A DNA stretch of 64,000 bases, from positions 4,787,501 to 4,851,500 of the forward strand of contig NZ_JAUSYN010000002.1 in NCBI RefSeq assembly GCF_030816915.1, in the 5' to 3' direction. Below, one piece after another: positions 16,832 to 25,278 of the stretch. The notes under the pieces were generated by a model, which saw only the letters and a list, made by a program, of their open reading frames with translations, did not search any database and was not told where the DNA came from. Position numbers and translations under genes: made by a program. Source of the DNA: Streptomyces sp. B3I8 (GTDB taxonomy: Bacteria > Actinomycetota > Actinomycetes > Streptomycetales > Streptomycetaceae). Position 1 is the stretch's first letter, and each line of letters opens with the position of its first letter.

Positions 16832-17680
16832 ATGGAGCTGAAGGTCACGCGCTGGAAGCGGTACGGACATGATCGCCTGTACGCCAACCTGCCTGATGGC
16901 ACGGCGGTCGGTTGGGCGGATCTGGAGACGGGGGACATCACGGTCCTGGTGGCCGAGTATCGCGACGACGTGATGGCCGTGCTGACAGATCACTTACACA
17001 ACAACTCTGGACCGGTCCCGCCGAAGCGGACGCCCAGGACGTCGACGGCTGAGTCGCCACCGCTGCTGCCGCCTCTGACGGCGGCCGACGACCTGTCTGC
17101 CAACCGTCCCGGTGAGTCTCTGCTCGATAAATCCGGACCGGGCCTGATCAAGCGAGTCGTCTTGCAGCTTCTGCGACACCCCGCCGAGTGGGACTCCTGG
17201 CGGAAAGGCCTGGCGGGGGAGCAGAGGGTGGGAGCTGAGCTGCGCCGCTTGGAGCGGCACGGTTGGCGCGTCCTGCATTCCATCCCCTTGGCCGACAAGG
17301 TGGACGTGGATCACTTACTGATCGGGCCCGGTGGTGTCTTCAGCATCAATACGAAGCACCACCGCAAGAGGGCTGTATGGGTTGGCGATGACTCTGTGAA
17401 GGTCGATCACGGAAAGCCGGCACCCTACGCGCGCAAGAGCCGGGCGGAGGCCAAGCGAGTAGCCCGAGTTCTTGAGCGCTTTTGCGGCTTTCCTGTGCCG
17501 GTAGAGCCAGTGCTCGTCTTCGTCGGCGTGACCGATCTGAAGGTGGTGGCTACGCAGCTCAGCGTGCGTGTGTATCGGGAGCGAGAGGTGGCGGCGTTGG
17601 CGCCGCTTTCAGGGGTGCTGACAGCTGAGCGGGTCGAGCAGGTGTACAGCGTTGCTCGTCATCGCCAGGCTTGGAGTTAG
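16832..17680 (+). CDS. NERD-domain (nuclease-related) protein
   Basis: The product has 282 residues. The first ~55 are a small separate domain (WKRYGHDRLYANLPDGTAVGW, then a D-x-E-T-G-D-I strand), followed by a Pro/Ser/Thr linker. Residues ~125-260 form a NERD domain: GLAGEQRVGAELRRLERHGW, then DVDHLLIGPGGVFSINTKHH with the Asp and Lys of the restriction-endonuclease-like core (D-H-L-L-I-G-P-x-G-V-F-x-I-x-T-K), and the helix SRAEAKRVARVLERFC. NERD proteins are found on plasmids and in defence or DNA-processing settings. ATG 16832 follows GGGGGAGGGGGC. It lies in the zone of element relics left of the AICE and may be part of that older insertion. Confidence 0.8.
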   Translation: MELKVTRWKRYGHDRLYANLPDGTAVGWADLETGDITVLVAEYRDDVMAVLTDHLHNNSGPVPPKRTPRTSTAESPPLLPPLTAADDLSANRPGESLLDKSGPGLIKRVVLQLLRHPAEWDSWRKGLAGEQRVGAELRRLERHGWRVLHSIPLADKVDVDHLLIGPGGVFSINTKHHRKRAVWVGDDSVKVDHGKPAPYARKSRAEAKRVARVLERFCGFPVPVEPVLVFVGVTDLKVVATQLSVRVYREREVAALAPLSGVLTAERVEQVYSVARHRQAWS

Positions 17681-17754
17681 GTCCTGCCGATGGCGACATG
17701 ACATTTGCTCGTGTCTGAGGTCTGTGGCGTGCCGCCCAGCGGCCCAGGGCTTGA

Positions 17755-18599
17755 TCAAGTCCCGTGGGCGTCCGGATTGTTGGTGATGCCCAGGATGGGG
17801 AGTGCTCGTTGAGGCTCGTCGCGGATCGCCCGGGTGGTCTTGGCGATGTTGTCGGCTCCGAGGGTTTTCAGCGCCGATGGCGAGGTTGGGAGGGTCGCCA
17901 TGGCCCGTGGTGCGGTCCCGGCGTGGACGGTGGAGGCGTCTTCGGCGAAGGTGACATCCCTGATGTGGTGCGAGGAGTTCTCCACTCCCCAGTGCCCGCG
18001 AATCGCGGCGGCCAGGTCGTCGGGTCTGGCTTGGTGGGCGTCGAGGCTGGTAACGGCATAGACACTGTCACGGGTCTCGCGTGTGCTGGTCTGCTTGCGG
18101 CGGCGGTGGACGCGGATGGCCAGGCGGGCGTGGGAAAAGGCGATTCCGCCGAGTTCGTCGGCGATCCCGCAGGTCTTGACTGAGCGGGACTCGCGGCGTC
18201 CGTGTCCGGTCCCGGAGGCGGTGTGCTGGACTGCGATGGACTGCCAGGGCAGGGCGGCGAGTTGGGCGTGGGTGGTGGGCTGGTTGGTCTTGATCACGGC
18301 GATGTATTGGGCCTTCTTGGTCTCGACCAGCCAGGAGATGTTCGCCTTGACCGAGTGCAGGGCGTCGAAGGTGACGACAGTGCCGGTCAGGTCCAGCGGT
18401 GCCAGCAGTCGACGGAAGTGTGTGGTTTCGTTCGTCTTCGCGCCGACCGCCCGGTCCAGGGCGTCACCGTCAACAGTCCCCAGCTCCCGGCCGATCGTGG
18501 CCGGCGCTGGAGTGCGCCGCCATCTGAGCAGGTGGCGGCGAATCCCGATCGCCGCCAGGAGTGTGTTCGGGGCACGCTGGCCCCACGGGCCACCTCATG
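17755..18599 (-). pseudogene. ISAs1 family transposase, internally deleted
   Basis: Continuous minus-frame sequence matches the ISAs1 pattern but with parts missing. The start (before APATIGRELGTVDGDALDRAVGA) lacks the N-terminal domain. That segment is joined directly to KTNETTHFRRLLAPLDLTG, losing the block that normally holds the first catalytic Asp (D-G-K). The rest is intact: VVTFDALHSVKANISWLV, VIKTNQPTTHAQL, then TSLDAHQARPDDLAAAIRGHW and VENSSHHIRDVTFAEDAS. No ATG starts the frame. It is an immobile relic. Confidence 0.75.
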
Positions 18600-18697
18600 A
18601 GCATCTGGCTTGGACACCACAATGATCATGAAGCCCGTGCCTGCCTTGTTATGCGTCCCAACCGGTCACAACCCGACCAGCCGCACGACCCCGGAAC

Positions 18698-19156
18698 TTG
18701 CAACCGCCCTGCTCCGGTGAGCGTCACGATAAGCGTGGGCTGAAGTCACGGGAGCCTGGCACGGACAGGCCGGTACCGATTCCGCCCGTGCTGGTGGTGA
18801 TGCTCCGAGCGCACCTGAAGGAGCTCGGCACTGCCAAGGACGGGCGGCTTTTCCCCAACGAGCGGGGGGACCTGCTCGGTACCTCCAGCTACTGGCGGGT
18901 GTGGCAGGAAGCCAGACTGCTGGCGCTTCCGCCGGACAAGTTGGACTCGCCCTTGGCCCGGAAGCCGTACCACCTGCGAGCCACATGCATCACGAACTGG
19001 CTCCGTGCGGGCCTCCCGGTAGCAGAGGTGGCCCGGCGCGCTGGCAACTCCCCGGAGGTCATCCACCGCCGCTACGCGGGCTGTACCGACGACAGCGAAG
19101 AGGAGAACAACAAGAGGATCGAGAGAACCATGGGGTGGGACGCCGACGTTCGGTGA
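18698..19156 (+). pseudogene. 3' remnant of an AICE tyrosine integrase
   Basis: The fragment aligns with the last third of the intact integrase at 36223-37608: SGERHDKRGLKSREPGTDRPVPIPP, GRLFPNERGDLLGTSSYWRVW, PYHLRATCITNWLRAGLPV and RRYAGCTDDSEEENNKRI. The N-terminal and core-binding domains and the first catalytic arginine are absent. It lies ~800 bp left of the left attachment repeat, in the orientation and order seen at the right end of the AICE (integrase, terminator, tRNA sequence). That indicates an older element once inserted at the same tRNA. Confidence 0.85.
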
Positions 19157-19186
19157 TCCATTGGCCGGGCGCTACAGTCACCGATC

Positions 19187-19834
19187 ATGCGAAAGGTCGG
19201 AAGGCATGTAGCGCCCTTCATTCTCCTGGCACTGGTGGCCGGTTGCGGCACAAAGAGCACGACGACGAAAGCTGGCGGTGTCACGACGACCGTTGTGCAA
19301 GATAGTCAGTGGGTAACGGCACTGATATCTGCCGGAGCCGTCCTGATCAGTTCCGCTTTGGCCGCTTGGACGGCTCACTACTTCACGGCCCGTACCGAGA
19401 AGACGAGACAAGCCCACGCTGAGAAGCAGGAAGACTCCAAGCGGCGTCATGAAGCACGACTCGCTGAGGAACAGCGAGTAAGGGAGCAGGTGATCGCCAC
19501 GGCGACGGCCATCTCAAAGATGCTGCATGACTTCCGTGCGAAGGCCGGCGAGGCGGCTGATGCCCTGAACGTCCAAGCCGCGGACTTGTACGACGAGTGC
19601 GACAAAATCGTGCGTAAGCACCATGACGAAGCGCTACCCGTCATCGAAGTCATGCCGGACTTCGATCTTCGGCAGAGGGCCAACAAGGTGTTCGAGATCC
19701 ATGGGCTCTGGGCTGCCGAGATGACAGCAGCCATCGTGAATGGCACCGCGCAGCCTGACGCCGACGGGTTGGATGACAGTCGCGAGCGGTTCTACCGGCA
19801 TGCTCGGACAGTGATCAAGAACGCCGCAGCTTGA
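19187..19834 (+). CDS. Hypothetical lipoprotein with membrane segment and coiled coil
   Basis: The product has 215 residues. It begins with a basic N-region and FILLALVAGCG, a good lipobox, then a Thr-rich stretch. A second hydrophobic segment follows (VTALISAGAVLISSALAAWTAHYF, residues ~44-67), and then a highly charged helical region (EKTRQAHAEKQEDSKRRHEARLAEEQ) that should form a coiled coil. TACAGT lies 10-15 bp before the ATG with no Shine-Dalgarno, consistent with a leaderless message. The lipobox may instead be part of a multi-pass anchor. I do not recognise the family. A perfect hairpin follows the stop. Confidence 0.6.
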   Translation: MRKVGRHVAPFILLALVAGCGTKSTTTKAGGVTTTVVQDSQWVTALISAGAVLISSALAAWTAHYFTARTEKTRQAHAEKQEDSKRRHEARLAEEQRVREQVIATATAISKMLHDFRAKAGEAADALNVQAADLYDECDKIVRKHHDEALPVIEVMPDFDLRQRANKVFEIHGLWAAEMTAAIVNGTAQPDADGLDDSRERFYRHARTVIKNAAA

Positions 19835-19874
19835 CCCACACGCCACTCACACACGAACAGTGCGCAACAACAAG

Positions 19875-19911
19875 AAAGAGCGGGACCCAGTGGGACTGGG
19901 TCCCGCTCTTT
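19875..19911. terminator. Bidirectional terminator, perfect 17-bp stem
   Basis: AAAGAGCGGGACCCAGT (19875-19891), a GGG loop, then the exact complement (19895-19911). It ends in a short T stretch on both strands. It sits between the lipoprotein gene and the attachment repeat, in the position occupied by 37802-37841 at the other end of the AICE. Confidence 0.85.
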
Positions 19912-19962
19912 ATGTTAGGCATCTGCGCTGGTCAACCGCATCATCATGCTGGTTGAGGCGAA

Positions 19963-20007
19963 GTGCCCCCGGCAGGATTCGAACCTGCGCACACGGCTCC
20001 GGAGGCC
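19963..20007 (-). repeat. Left attachment site (attL): 45-bp copy of the tRNA-Arg 3' half
   Basis: Identical for 45 bp to 37859-37903, covering the tRNA from the anticodon loop to the 3' end plus one flanking base. Beyond 20007 similarity ends, so this copy lacks the 5' half of the tRNA and is not a functional gene. Confidence 0.95.
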
Positions 20008-20234
20008 CCGTGGGTCTCGGGTGTTCTAGCAGCTCACAGGCTCGGACAGGTCTCGCAAACCAATGCTCGTCCACGCATAGTCCATGAGCAACTGAGTCAG
20101 CCCGTTGAGTCCTCAGAGCGAGCAGCTCCAGGACAGGCTCAGACCTCTGCCTCACTCGCCAGGCAAGGACCGCAGCCCCGTGAGGCACTGCAATGAAAAC
20201 GGAGCGGCCGGATTCTTCTTCAGCAAGGCCCTCG

Positions 20235-20267
20235 CCTGCCGGCCCCATAGCTAGGGGGGTCGGCAGG
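20235..20267 (-). terminator. Terminator hairpin for the 41-aa gene
   Basis: CCTGCCGGCCCC (20235-20246) pairs with the sequence at 20254-20267 with one mismatch and an 8-nt loop. It starts eight bases after the stop of the minus-strand small gene. Confidence 0.6.
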
Positions 20268-20274
20268 CATCAAA

Positions 20275-20400
20275 TCAGAGGATGCCGAGAAGCCAGCGCA
20301 CAAGTGCTGCCCCGATCGCTGCGGCCAGGCCCCGCAGAATGCCACCCCCGACGAGACGCACCAGCTTGTGGAGCCAAATCTTCTTGATCTTGTCGCCCAT
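20275..20400 (-). CDS. 41-residue hydrophobic, basic peptide
   Basis: GAGGGG six bases before ATG 20400 opens a 41-residue frame: GDKIKKIWLHKLVRLVGGG, then ILRGLAAAIGAALVRWLLG and a stop. Third codon positions are mostly G or C. The peptide is amphipathic to membrane-spanning, with Lys/Arg clustered in the first half and Trp at both ends; the pattern recalls small membrane-active peptides and type I toxins, but there is no sequence match I can name. It has its own ribosome binding site and its own terminator hairpin, forming an isolated unit right inside the left end of the AICE. No antitoxin gene or antisense RNA was identified. Confidence 0.55.
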   Translation of the reverse strand: MGDKIKKIWLHKLVRLVGGGILRGLAAAIGAALVRWLLGIL

Positions 20401-20589
20401 CACGAGTCCCCTCGGTCAGCGGCTCCGACCACCCTGGCCGGCGCCGAGGACGACTTTCCGCCGCCGGGGCTTCGATGTGAGAAGTACAGGGCACGGAGGG
20501 CGGAATCTCTCTACGCTCCTGCTCACAGGCCTGCCCGCTGCGCCCGAGGCGGGCAACAGGGCACGCCGGGCACCCTCGCGAGGAACCGC

Positions 20590-22641
20590 GTGACAGCGAT
20601 CAGCGACCAGTTCCACCTCCAGTTCCGGGCCCTCCACGATCGCGCCGTGAGCGAGCAGAGATTCCGAGGAAGGAGGCACTCCGACCGGTACCTCGCTGAG
20701 AAGGCCAGCAGAGCCCTTGGCACCGCAATCCATGACCAGGCCGTCGGCAGATGGTTGAAGGGCACCCCGCCTCGCTCTACCAGCAGCGATCAGGTCGTAG
20801 AAGTGGTCAAGGTACTGAGCAAATGGGCAGGTGAGGACTGCGATACGCGGTATTGGCTCAAGCTTTTGGAAGACGCTCAGCCTCCGAAGGATCGATCAGG
20901 TTCGGCAGCCCTCGGGCTACCGATAAACCAGATCGATCCCTTCAAAGTGGGTGTACGCAGACCCGTCTCGCTCTCGCCCGCTCCGGTCAACGACGGCCAA
21001 CGACGCCTGACGACTTACGTGCCCCGAGAGCACGATGAAGCTCTGCGAGCCGTCATCGCTGCAGCCGAGGGAGGCAAAAATCGCCTAGCCGTACTGGTCG
21101 GCGAAGTTTCCACGGGCAAAACGCGAGCCCTGTGGGAGTCCGTCCAGGCACTGCCTTCGAGGTGGCGGCTCTGGCACCCCATCGACTCAATCGAGCTCAT
21201 TGAGGGCCTCGACACGATTCAGCCCCACACCGTGGTGTGGTTGAACGATGCCCATCTCTATCTCGACCCACGAGACGAGAAACAGAGTGAACACGTTGCC
21301 GCGCGGCTACGCCGCCTGCTGCGCCAGCCAGGTCCCCTTCTACTGCTGGGGACGCTGTGGAGCGCCTACGCCCACAGGCTCACCAGTGCAGGGCCCACCG
21401 GCGACCTCATTCCGCATCCGCAGGTGGCCGAACTACTCGCAGACAGCGCAGCCAGCCTCATCACTGTGCCGCCAGCATTCACCGCGCAGCAGCTTTGGGC
21501 AGTGCGGACGGCAGCCAAGGCAGACCGACACCTCCGGTTCGCCCACAAACATGCCGAAGGTGGGCGGATCATTCAGGTGCTCAGCGGCATCCCGTTCCTG
21601 ATCCAGCGATGTGATCAAGCTCCTGAGGCAGCCCGAGCGGTCATCGAAGCTGCATTCGACCTCTACCGCTATGGGCATGGACAGGACCTTCCCCGCTCCT
21701 TGTTGGAGGCGGCAGCCGGCAGCTACCTGGGAGAAGACCAGAGGGCGATGATTCCCGAGGACTGGTTTGCGGCCGCTCTCACGTACACCGAGGAACCCTG
21801 CCGCGGAGTACCAGGTCCAGTTACTCCCTATCGGAAGCAGCCCAACGGCGCAGTCACACCGACCTACCGTCTGGCCCACGTGCTTCAACACCTAGCGCTA
21901 TACGTGCCAGACCGTGACCTTCCCTCCACCGGCTTCTGGGACGCAGTAGCCACGCATCCCCACACTCCCGCAGACCAGGTTGCCATCGCCCGGGAGGCCG
22001 AGCTCCGCGGGCGTTACAGCCACGCGGCCACGCTGTATGAAGAAGCTGCTAAAGCCGGCCACGGGGAGGCCTGGCAGCGCCTCGTCGACCTCCTAGAGAT
22101 GCTGGGTCACACGGAGAAGGCGACAGCTATGGCTCAGCGAAGCGGTGACCCCGAAGTTGCTCGCGAACTTCACGCTTTCCGTGAACTATTGACCACGGGA
22201 TTCACCTGGGCTGAGAACATGTCCGCCGAGGCAGAGCCTCCTCAACTCACCCGCCTGCAAGAGGAGATCCGTCACTTTGAAGCGGACGGGGCCCATAACC
22301 ATGCCCTTGAACTAGCCCGCCAAGGCATCCGCCAGGGCGAACCTGAGGGATTCGAGGAATTGCTTCGACTCCTGGAAAACTCTGGTGCCCATGAGAAGGC
22401 CGACGATCTTGCCATCCACAGCTTCAACCTGCCGTACCTCTTGGACAACCTCCTGAGTGCGCGGGCAGCGGACGATCCGACGAGTCTTGAGCGCCTGGTC
22501 CGGCGCGCTGTAGACGCCGGTCACCCTCACGCCCTCGGTGAACTCATCGGCCTCATGAAGCGAAGTGGCCGGCGGACCGAGGCGGAGGCGATCCGGCGAT
22601 TCGGGCTGACTGCGGAGGGAGCCCCTGCCGCGCCTTGGTGA
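20590..22641 (+). CDS. STAND-like P-loop ATPase with C-terminal helical (TPR-like) repeats
   Basis: The product has 683 residues. Residues 1-~100 are helical, with an HTH-like LGTAIHDQAVGRWLKGTPPR that occurs at the N-terminus of several actinobacterial signalling ATPases. The ATPase core shows Walker A VLVGEVSTGKTRALWES at ~170-180 and a Walker B-like TVVWLNDAHLYL at ~213-222. Residues ~480-680 contain A-x-x-Y-E-x-A-A-x-A-G-H repeats (HAATLYEEAAKAGHGEAWQR) of TPR/SEL1 type. No effector domain such as TIR or a nuclease is recognised, so output would be by protein contact or a hidden domain. GTG 20590 has GAGGA seven bases upstream. It sits alone upstream of the methyltransferase operon and may be a defence sensor; this is inference. 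Confidence 0.65.
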   Translation: MTAISDQFHLQFRALHDRAVSEQRFRGRRHSDRYLAEKASRALGTAIHDQAVGRWLKGTPPRSTSSDQVVEVVKVLSKWAGEDCDTRYWLKLLEDAQPPKDRSGSAALGLPINQIDPFKVGVRRPVSLSPAPVNDGQRRLTTYVPREHDEALRAVIAAAEGGKNRLAVLVGEVSTGKTRALWESVQALPSRWRLWHPIDSIELIEGLDTIQPHTVVWLNDAHLYLDPRDEKQSEHVAARLRRLLRQPGPLLLLGTLWSAYAHRLTSAGPTGDLIPHPQVAELLADSAASLITVPPAFTAQQLWAVRTAAKADRHLRFAHKHAEGGRIIQVLSGIPFLIQRCDQAPEAARAVIEAAFDLYRYGHGQDLPRSLLEAAAGSYLGEDQRAMIPEDWFAAALTYTEEPCRGVPGPVTPYRKQPNGAVTPTYRLAHVLQHLALYVPDRDLPSTGFWDAVATHPHTPADQVAIAREAELRGRYSHAATLYEEAAKAGHGEAWQRLVDLLEMLGHTEKATAMAQRSGDPEVARELHAFRELLTTGFTWAENMSAEAEPPQLTRLQEEIRHFEADGAHNHALELARQGIRQGEPEGFEELLRLLENSGAHEKADDLAIHSFNLPYLLDNLLSARAADDPTSLERLVRRAVDAGHPHALGELIGLMKRSGRRTEAEAIRRFGLTAEGAPAAPW

Positions 22642-22849
22642 GCCAGGCGGCCTGGCACCCCGCGCCTCAGCCGATTCGGCCGATGGCAAGCACACCGACT
22701 CCGTCTGGGCTGGCCGGATGTCGCTGACCGTCACGGTCTGCTTGCGGGTAGGGCTTGCCGTCGCTCGCTGGTAGGATGCATCGGTTCAGGCAAGCATGGT
22801 CCCTTAGACTGTCCCGACACCCGCTGCCGAGAAGCGTGAAAGAGGGACA

Positions 22850-24136
22850 GTGCATACCCCGCAGGACACCCCAGGAGCCGTGCCCGTGCAGGAGGCCTTG
22901 GCGCTGCCCTTGGGCGCTGTGTTGCCGGGTGTGCGCAAAGCAGGAGCGTTGTCACCGAAACGTCCGGCAGTGGAAACCGCAGGACTTGCGGATGTTTTCC
23001 CGTACTACGCTGGCTTTTCTTTCGATTGGGCGTGCCATCAACTAGCCCTGCACGAGACAGAGTTGCTTAGCGGTGGAACTGTTCTGGACCCTTGGAACGG
23101 CAGCGGAACCACGACCCTTGCAGCCCAGAGCTTGGGTTTGAATGCCATCGGCTTGGACCTTAACCCAGTCGCGAACGTAATCGCTAAGTTGCGAGCACAG
23201 AACTATTCGCAAGTCGCGAAGATCAAACGTCCTTCTGCGGGCAGGGACGTCTCCGTAGACGACGATCCGCTAGCAGCTTGGCTTGCCGGACCTACTGTGC
23301 GCAGAATTCGACAGTGGTTCAATGCAGGCGAGGATGTCGGCAGTGCTGCTCAGGATTTGTTGACTGTTTCACTCTTCCGGGCAATTCGCGAGGTAACGAA
23401 GCGATTCGAGGGGAGTAATCCCACATGGGTAAAGCGCGCCAAAGAGGGCTCGGAAACCGTCTCCCTTGCTAGCGATGAGCTAGACGAGATCGTCGAACGC
23501 CATATTGCCTTCGTCTCCTCACGCGTCGGTTCGCAGTCATCACCTCGGCAAGTATGCGTAGCGACGGCCGACTCCAGAAATATGCCAGTCGCATCGAGCT
23601 CGGTCGACATCATTGTGACCTCTCCCCCGTATCTAACCCGCATTGACTATGCTGTGGCCTACTCACGAGAATTGGCGCTGCTTGGTATCAACATTTCAAG
23701 CGATCGATCGCTTCGTTCAGGCCTCATGGGAACCACGCTAATTCGACGACAATCGGAAGCTTCTGTCTCTTTTGGGGAGGCGGCATCCCGCCTACTGTCC
23801 CTTATTCAGAAGCATGACAGCAAAGCGTCATCCGGATACTACCTGAGGCAAGCTCGACAGTACCTATCTGATCTCGCCTCTGGTCTTGACGAAATTACGC
23901 GCGTATGTCGAAATTCAGCGACAGTGCACCTCGTAGTTCAGGATTCTTTTTACAAGGACATTCATGTACCGTTGGCCGACATCTGCATTGATGAAGCGGC
24001 GATGCGTGGATGGGCGTTGAAGAACGAGCCGGAGCGCTTTCCAGTGCGTCGCACCCTCACGTCGCTGAACAAGTCCGCTCAGTTTTACAAAAAGGGCGAT
24101 GTAGCCGAGTCAGTACTTACCTTCATTAGGGGGTAA
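22850..24136 (+). CDS. Class I SAM-dependent DNA methyltransferase (N4/N6-amino type)
   Basis: The product has 428 residues. Motif I-like LDPWNGSGTTTLAAQ lies at ~79-93 and AIGLDLNPVANVIAKL follows as the next strand. The catalytic motif IV VTSPPYLTRIDYAVAYSREL is at ~256-275, so the order is SAM site before catalytic site. The S-P-P-Y motif indicates transfer to an exocyclic amino group of adenine or cytosine; specificity is not predictable. No separate target-recognition domain is obvious, though residues 100-240 could serve. GTG 22850 follows AAGAGGGA closely. The stop is 4 bp before the DUF262 start, and codons are clearly more A/T-ending than in neighbouring chromosome. No cognate restriction endonuclease is recognised nearby. 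Confidence 0.8.
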   Translation: MHTPQDTPGAVPVQEALALPLGAVLPGVRKAGALSPKRPAVETAGLADVFPYYAGFSFDWACHQLALHETELLSGGTVLDPWNGSGTTTLAAQSLGLNAIGLDLNPVANVIAKLRAQNYSQVAKIKRPSAGRDVSVDDDPLAAWLAGPTVRRIRQWFNAGEDVGSAAQDLLTVSLFRAIREVTKRFEGSNPTWVKRAKEGSETVSLASDELDEIVERHIAFVSSRVGSQSSPRQVCVATADSRNMPVASSSVDIIVTSPPYLTRIDYAVAYSRELALLGINISSDRSLRSGLMGTTLIRRQSEASVSFGEAASRLLSLIQKHDSKASSGYYLRQARQYLSDLASGLDEITRVCRNSATVHLVVQDSFYKDIHVPLADICIDEAAMRGWALKNEPERFPVRRTLTSLNKSAQFYKKGDVAESVLTFIRG

Positions 24137-24140
24137 CAGG

Positions 24141-25278
24141 GTGCCTAGTCACCTTACCGCGGAAGAATTGATCGAAGCGGTGGATCAGAAGATCACCGCT
24201 GTGCGAACGAAGACCAACGACTTCTCCTTCAATGAGCTGGCGGACATGTATGCCTCGGAGGAATTGGTCATCGACCCCGACTTTCAGCGCATGTTCCGGT
24301 GGTCAGAGGGCGCACAGTCACGTTTTGTTGAGTCGTTGCTTCTCGAACTCCCCGTTCCTCCGATCTTCCTGATCGAAAGAGAGGACCGGGTGTATGAGTT
24401 GATTGATGGTCTGCAACGCATCTCCTCTTACCTCCACTTTCGCGGCGAGCTCACGGTTGGTGGCACCCTGGTGCCACCTCTGGTTCTCTCTGACTGCGAC
24501 ATCGTCCCAGAGCTCAATGGCTGTACCTATGCCTCTCTTCCGAAAGCCTTGGAGATCAAGCTCAAACGTAGTTACATCCGAGCAGAGATCCTGCGCAAGG
24601 AAAGCGATCCTCGCCTTCGCTACTACATGTTCAAGCGGTTGAACACTGGAGGCTTGGCACTCTCTAATCAGGAGGTCAGGAACGCAACAATTAGGCTCCT
24701 GTCCAATGACTTCAATCAGTTCATTATCGATCTTTCGGAAAATGAAGACTTCCGCGTATGCGTCGAGACGCTTACCGAGAAGGCGAGCAATGAAAGGTTC
24801 GATCAAGAGCTCATTCTGAGATTCTTCGCCTTCAAGAATGCTGGCGCTCAGTACAAGCATGATATTGCCGATTTCATGACCGAGTACATGGAGGACGTAT
24901 CTGATCCCTCAGGCGTCACGCAGTTCGACTATGACCATGAGAAGCACGTCTTCGAGAAAACGTTCCGTGTAGTCACAGAGATTGGCAGGCTTCTCGAATG
25001 GGGCCCGAGGGTCCTCGGGTACGGTAGGGCGAAATGGCGAGCCGCGCTGGCAATTCTCGGTGCATCATTTTGAGGGAATCGTACTCGGGATGCAGGATGT
25101 GCTAAATAGGATTAACCTCGAAGATGGGGAGGAGATGCGTAAGCTTGCCGAAGTGGTTAAGGATGGAAAAACTAACCCCGAATTCACAAAGTCAATCGGG
25201 GGAGGTAAAAATGACCGCATCTCCCTACGAAATCGCATCGGCTTCTTCCGGGACAGCTTTACACGAGCGCTCTCATGA
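24141..25278 (+). pseudogene. DUF262 protein (ParB/GmrS-like NTPase fold), frameshifted near its 3' end
   Basis: GTG 24141 starts a DUF262 protein: FSFNELADMYASEELVIDPD, FQRMFRWSEGAQSRFVESLL, LPVPPIFLIE and the nucleotide-site motif LIDGLQRISSYLHF (D-G-x-Q-R at 89-93). Frame 0 stops at 25073. The +1 frame from the GGG at 25027-25029 continues naturally as RNGEPRWQFSVHHFEGIVLG, then RISLRNRIGFFRDSFTRALS, and stops at 25276-25278, overlapping the ATG of the HEPN gene. One extra base therefore splits a ~378-residue protein. There is no DUF1524/HNH domain, unlike GmrSD. The product as written would lack the last ~70 residues; sequencing error or frameshifting are alternatives. Confidence 0.8.

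Noticed and set aside
19963..20007. Second tRNA-Arg gene
   Set aside because: Only the 3' half (anticodon loop to acceptor end) is present; no D arm or 5' acceptor strand follows, so it is an attachment-site copy.
24990..25060. Programmed +1 frameshift signal in the first DUF262 gene
   Set aside because: No slippery stop-type site or downstream pseudoknot could be recognised; an extra base in a G-run is simpler. Kept only as a minor alternative.
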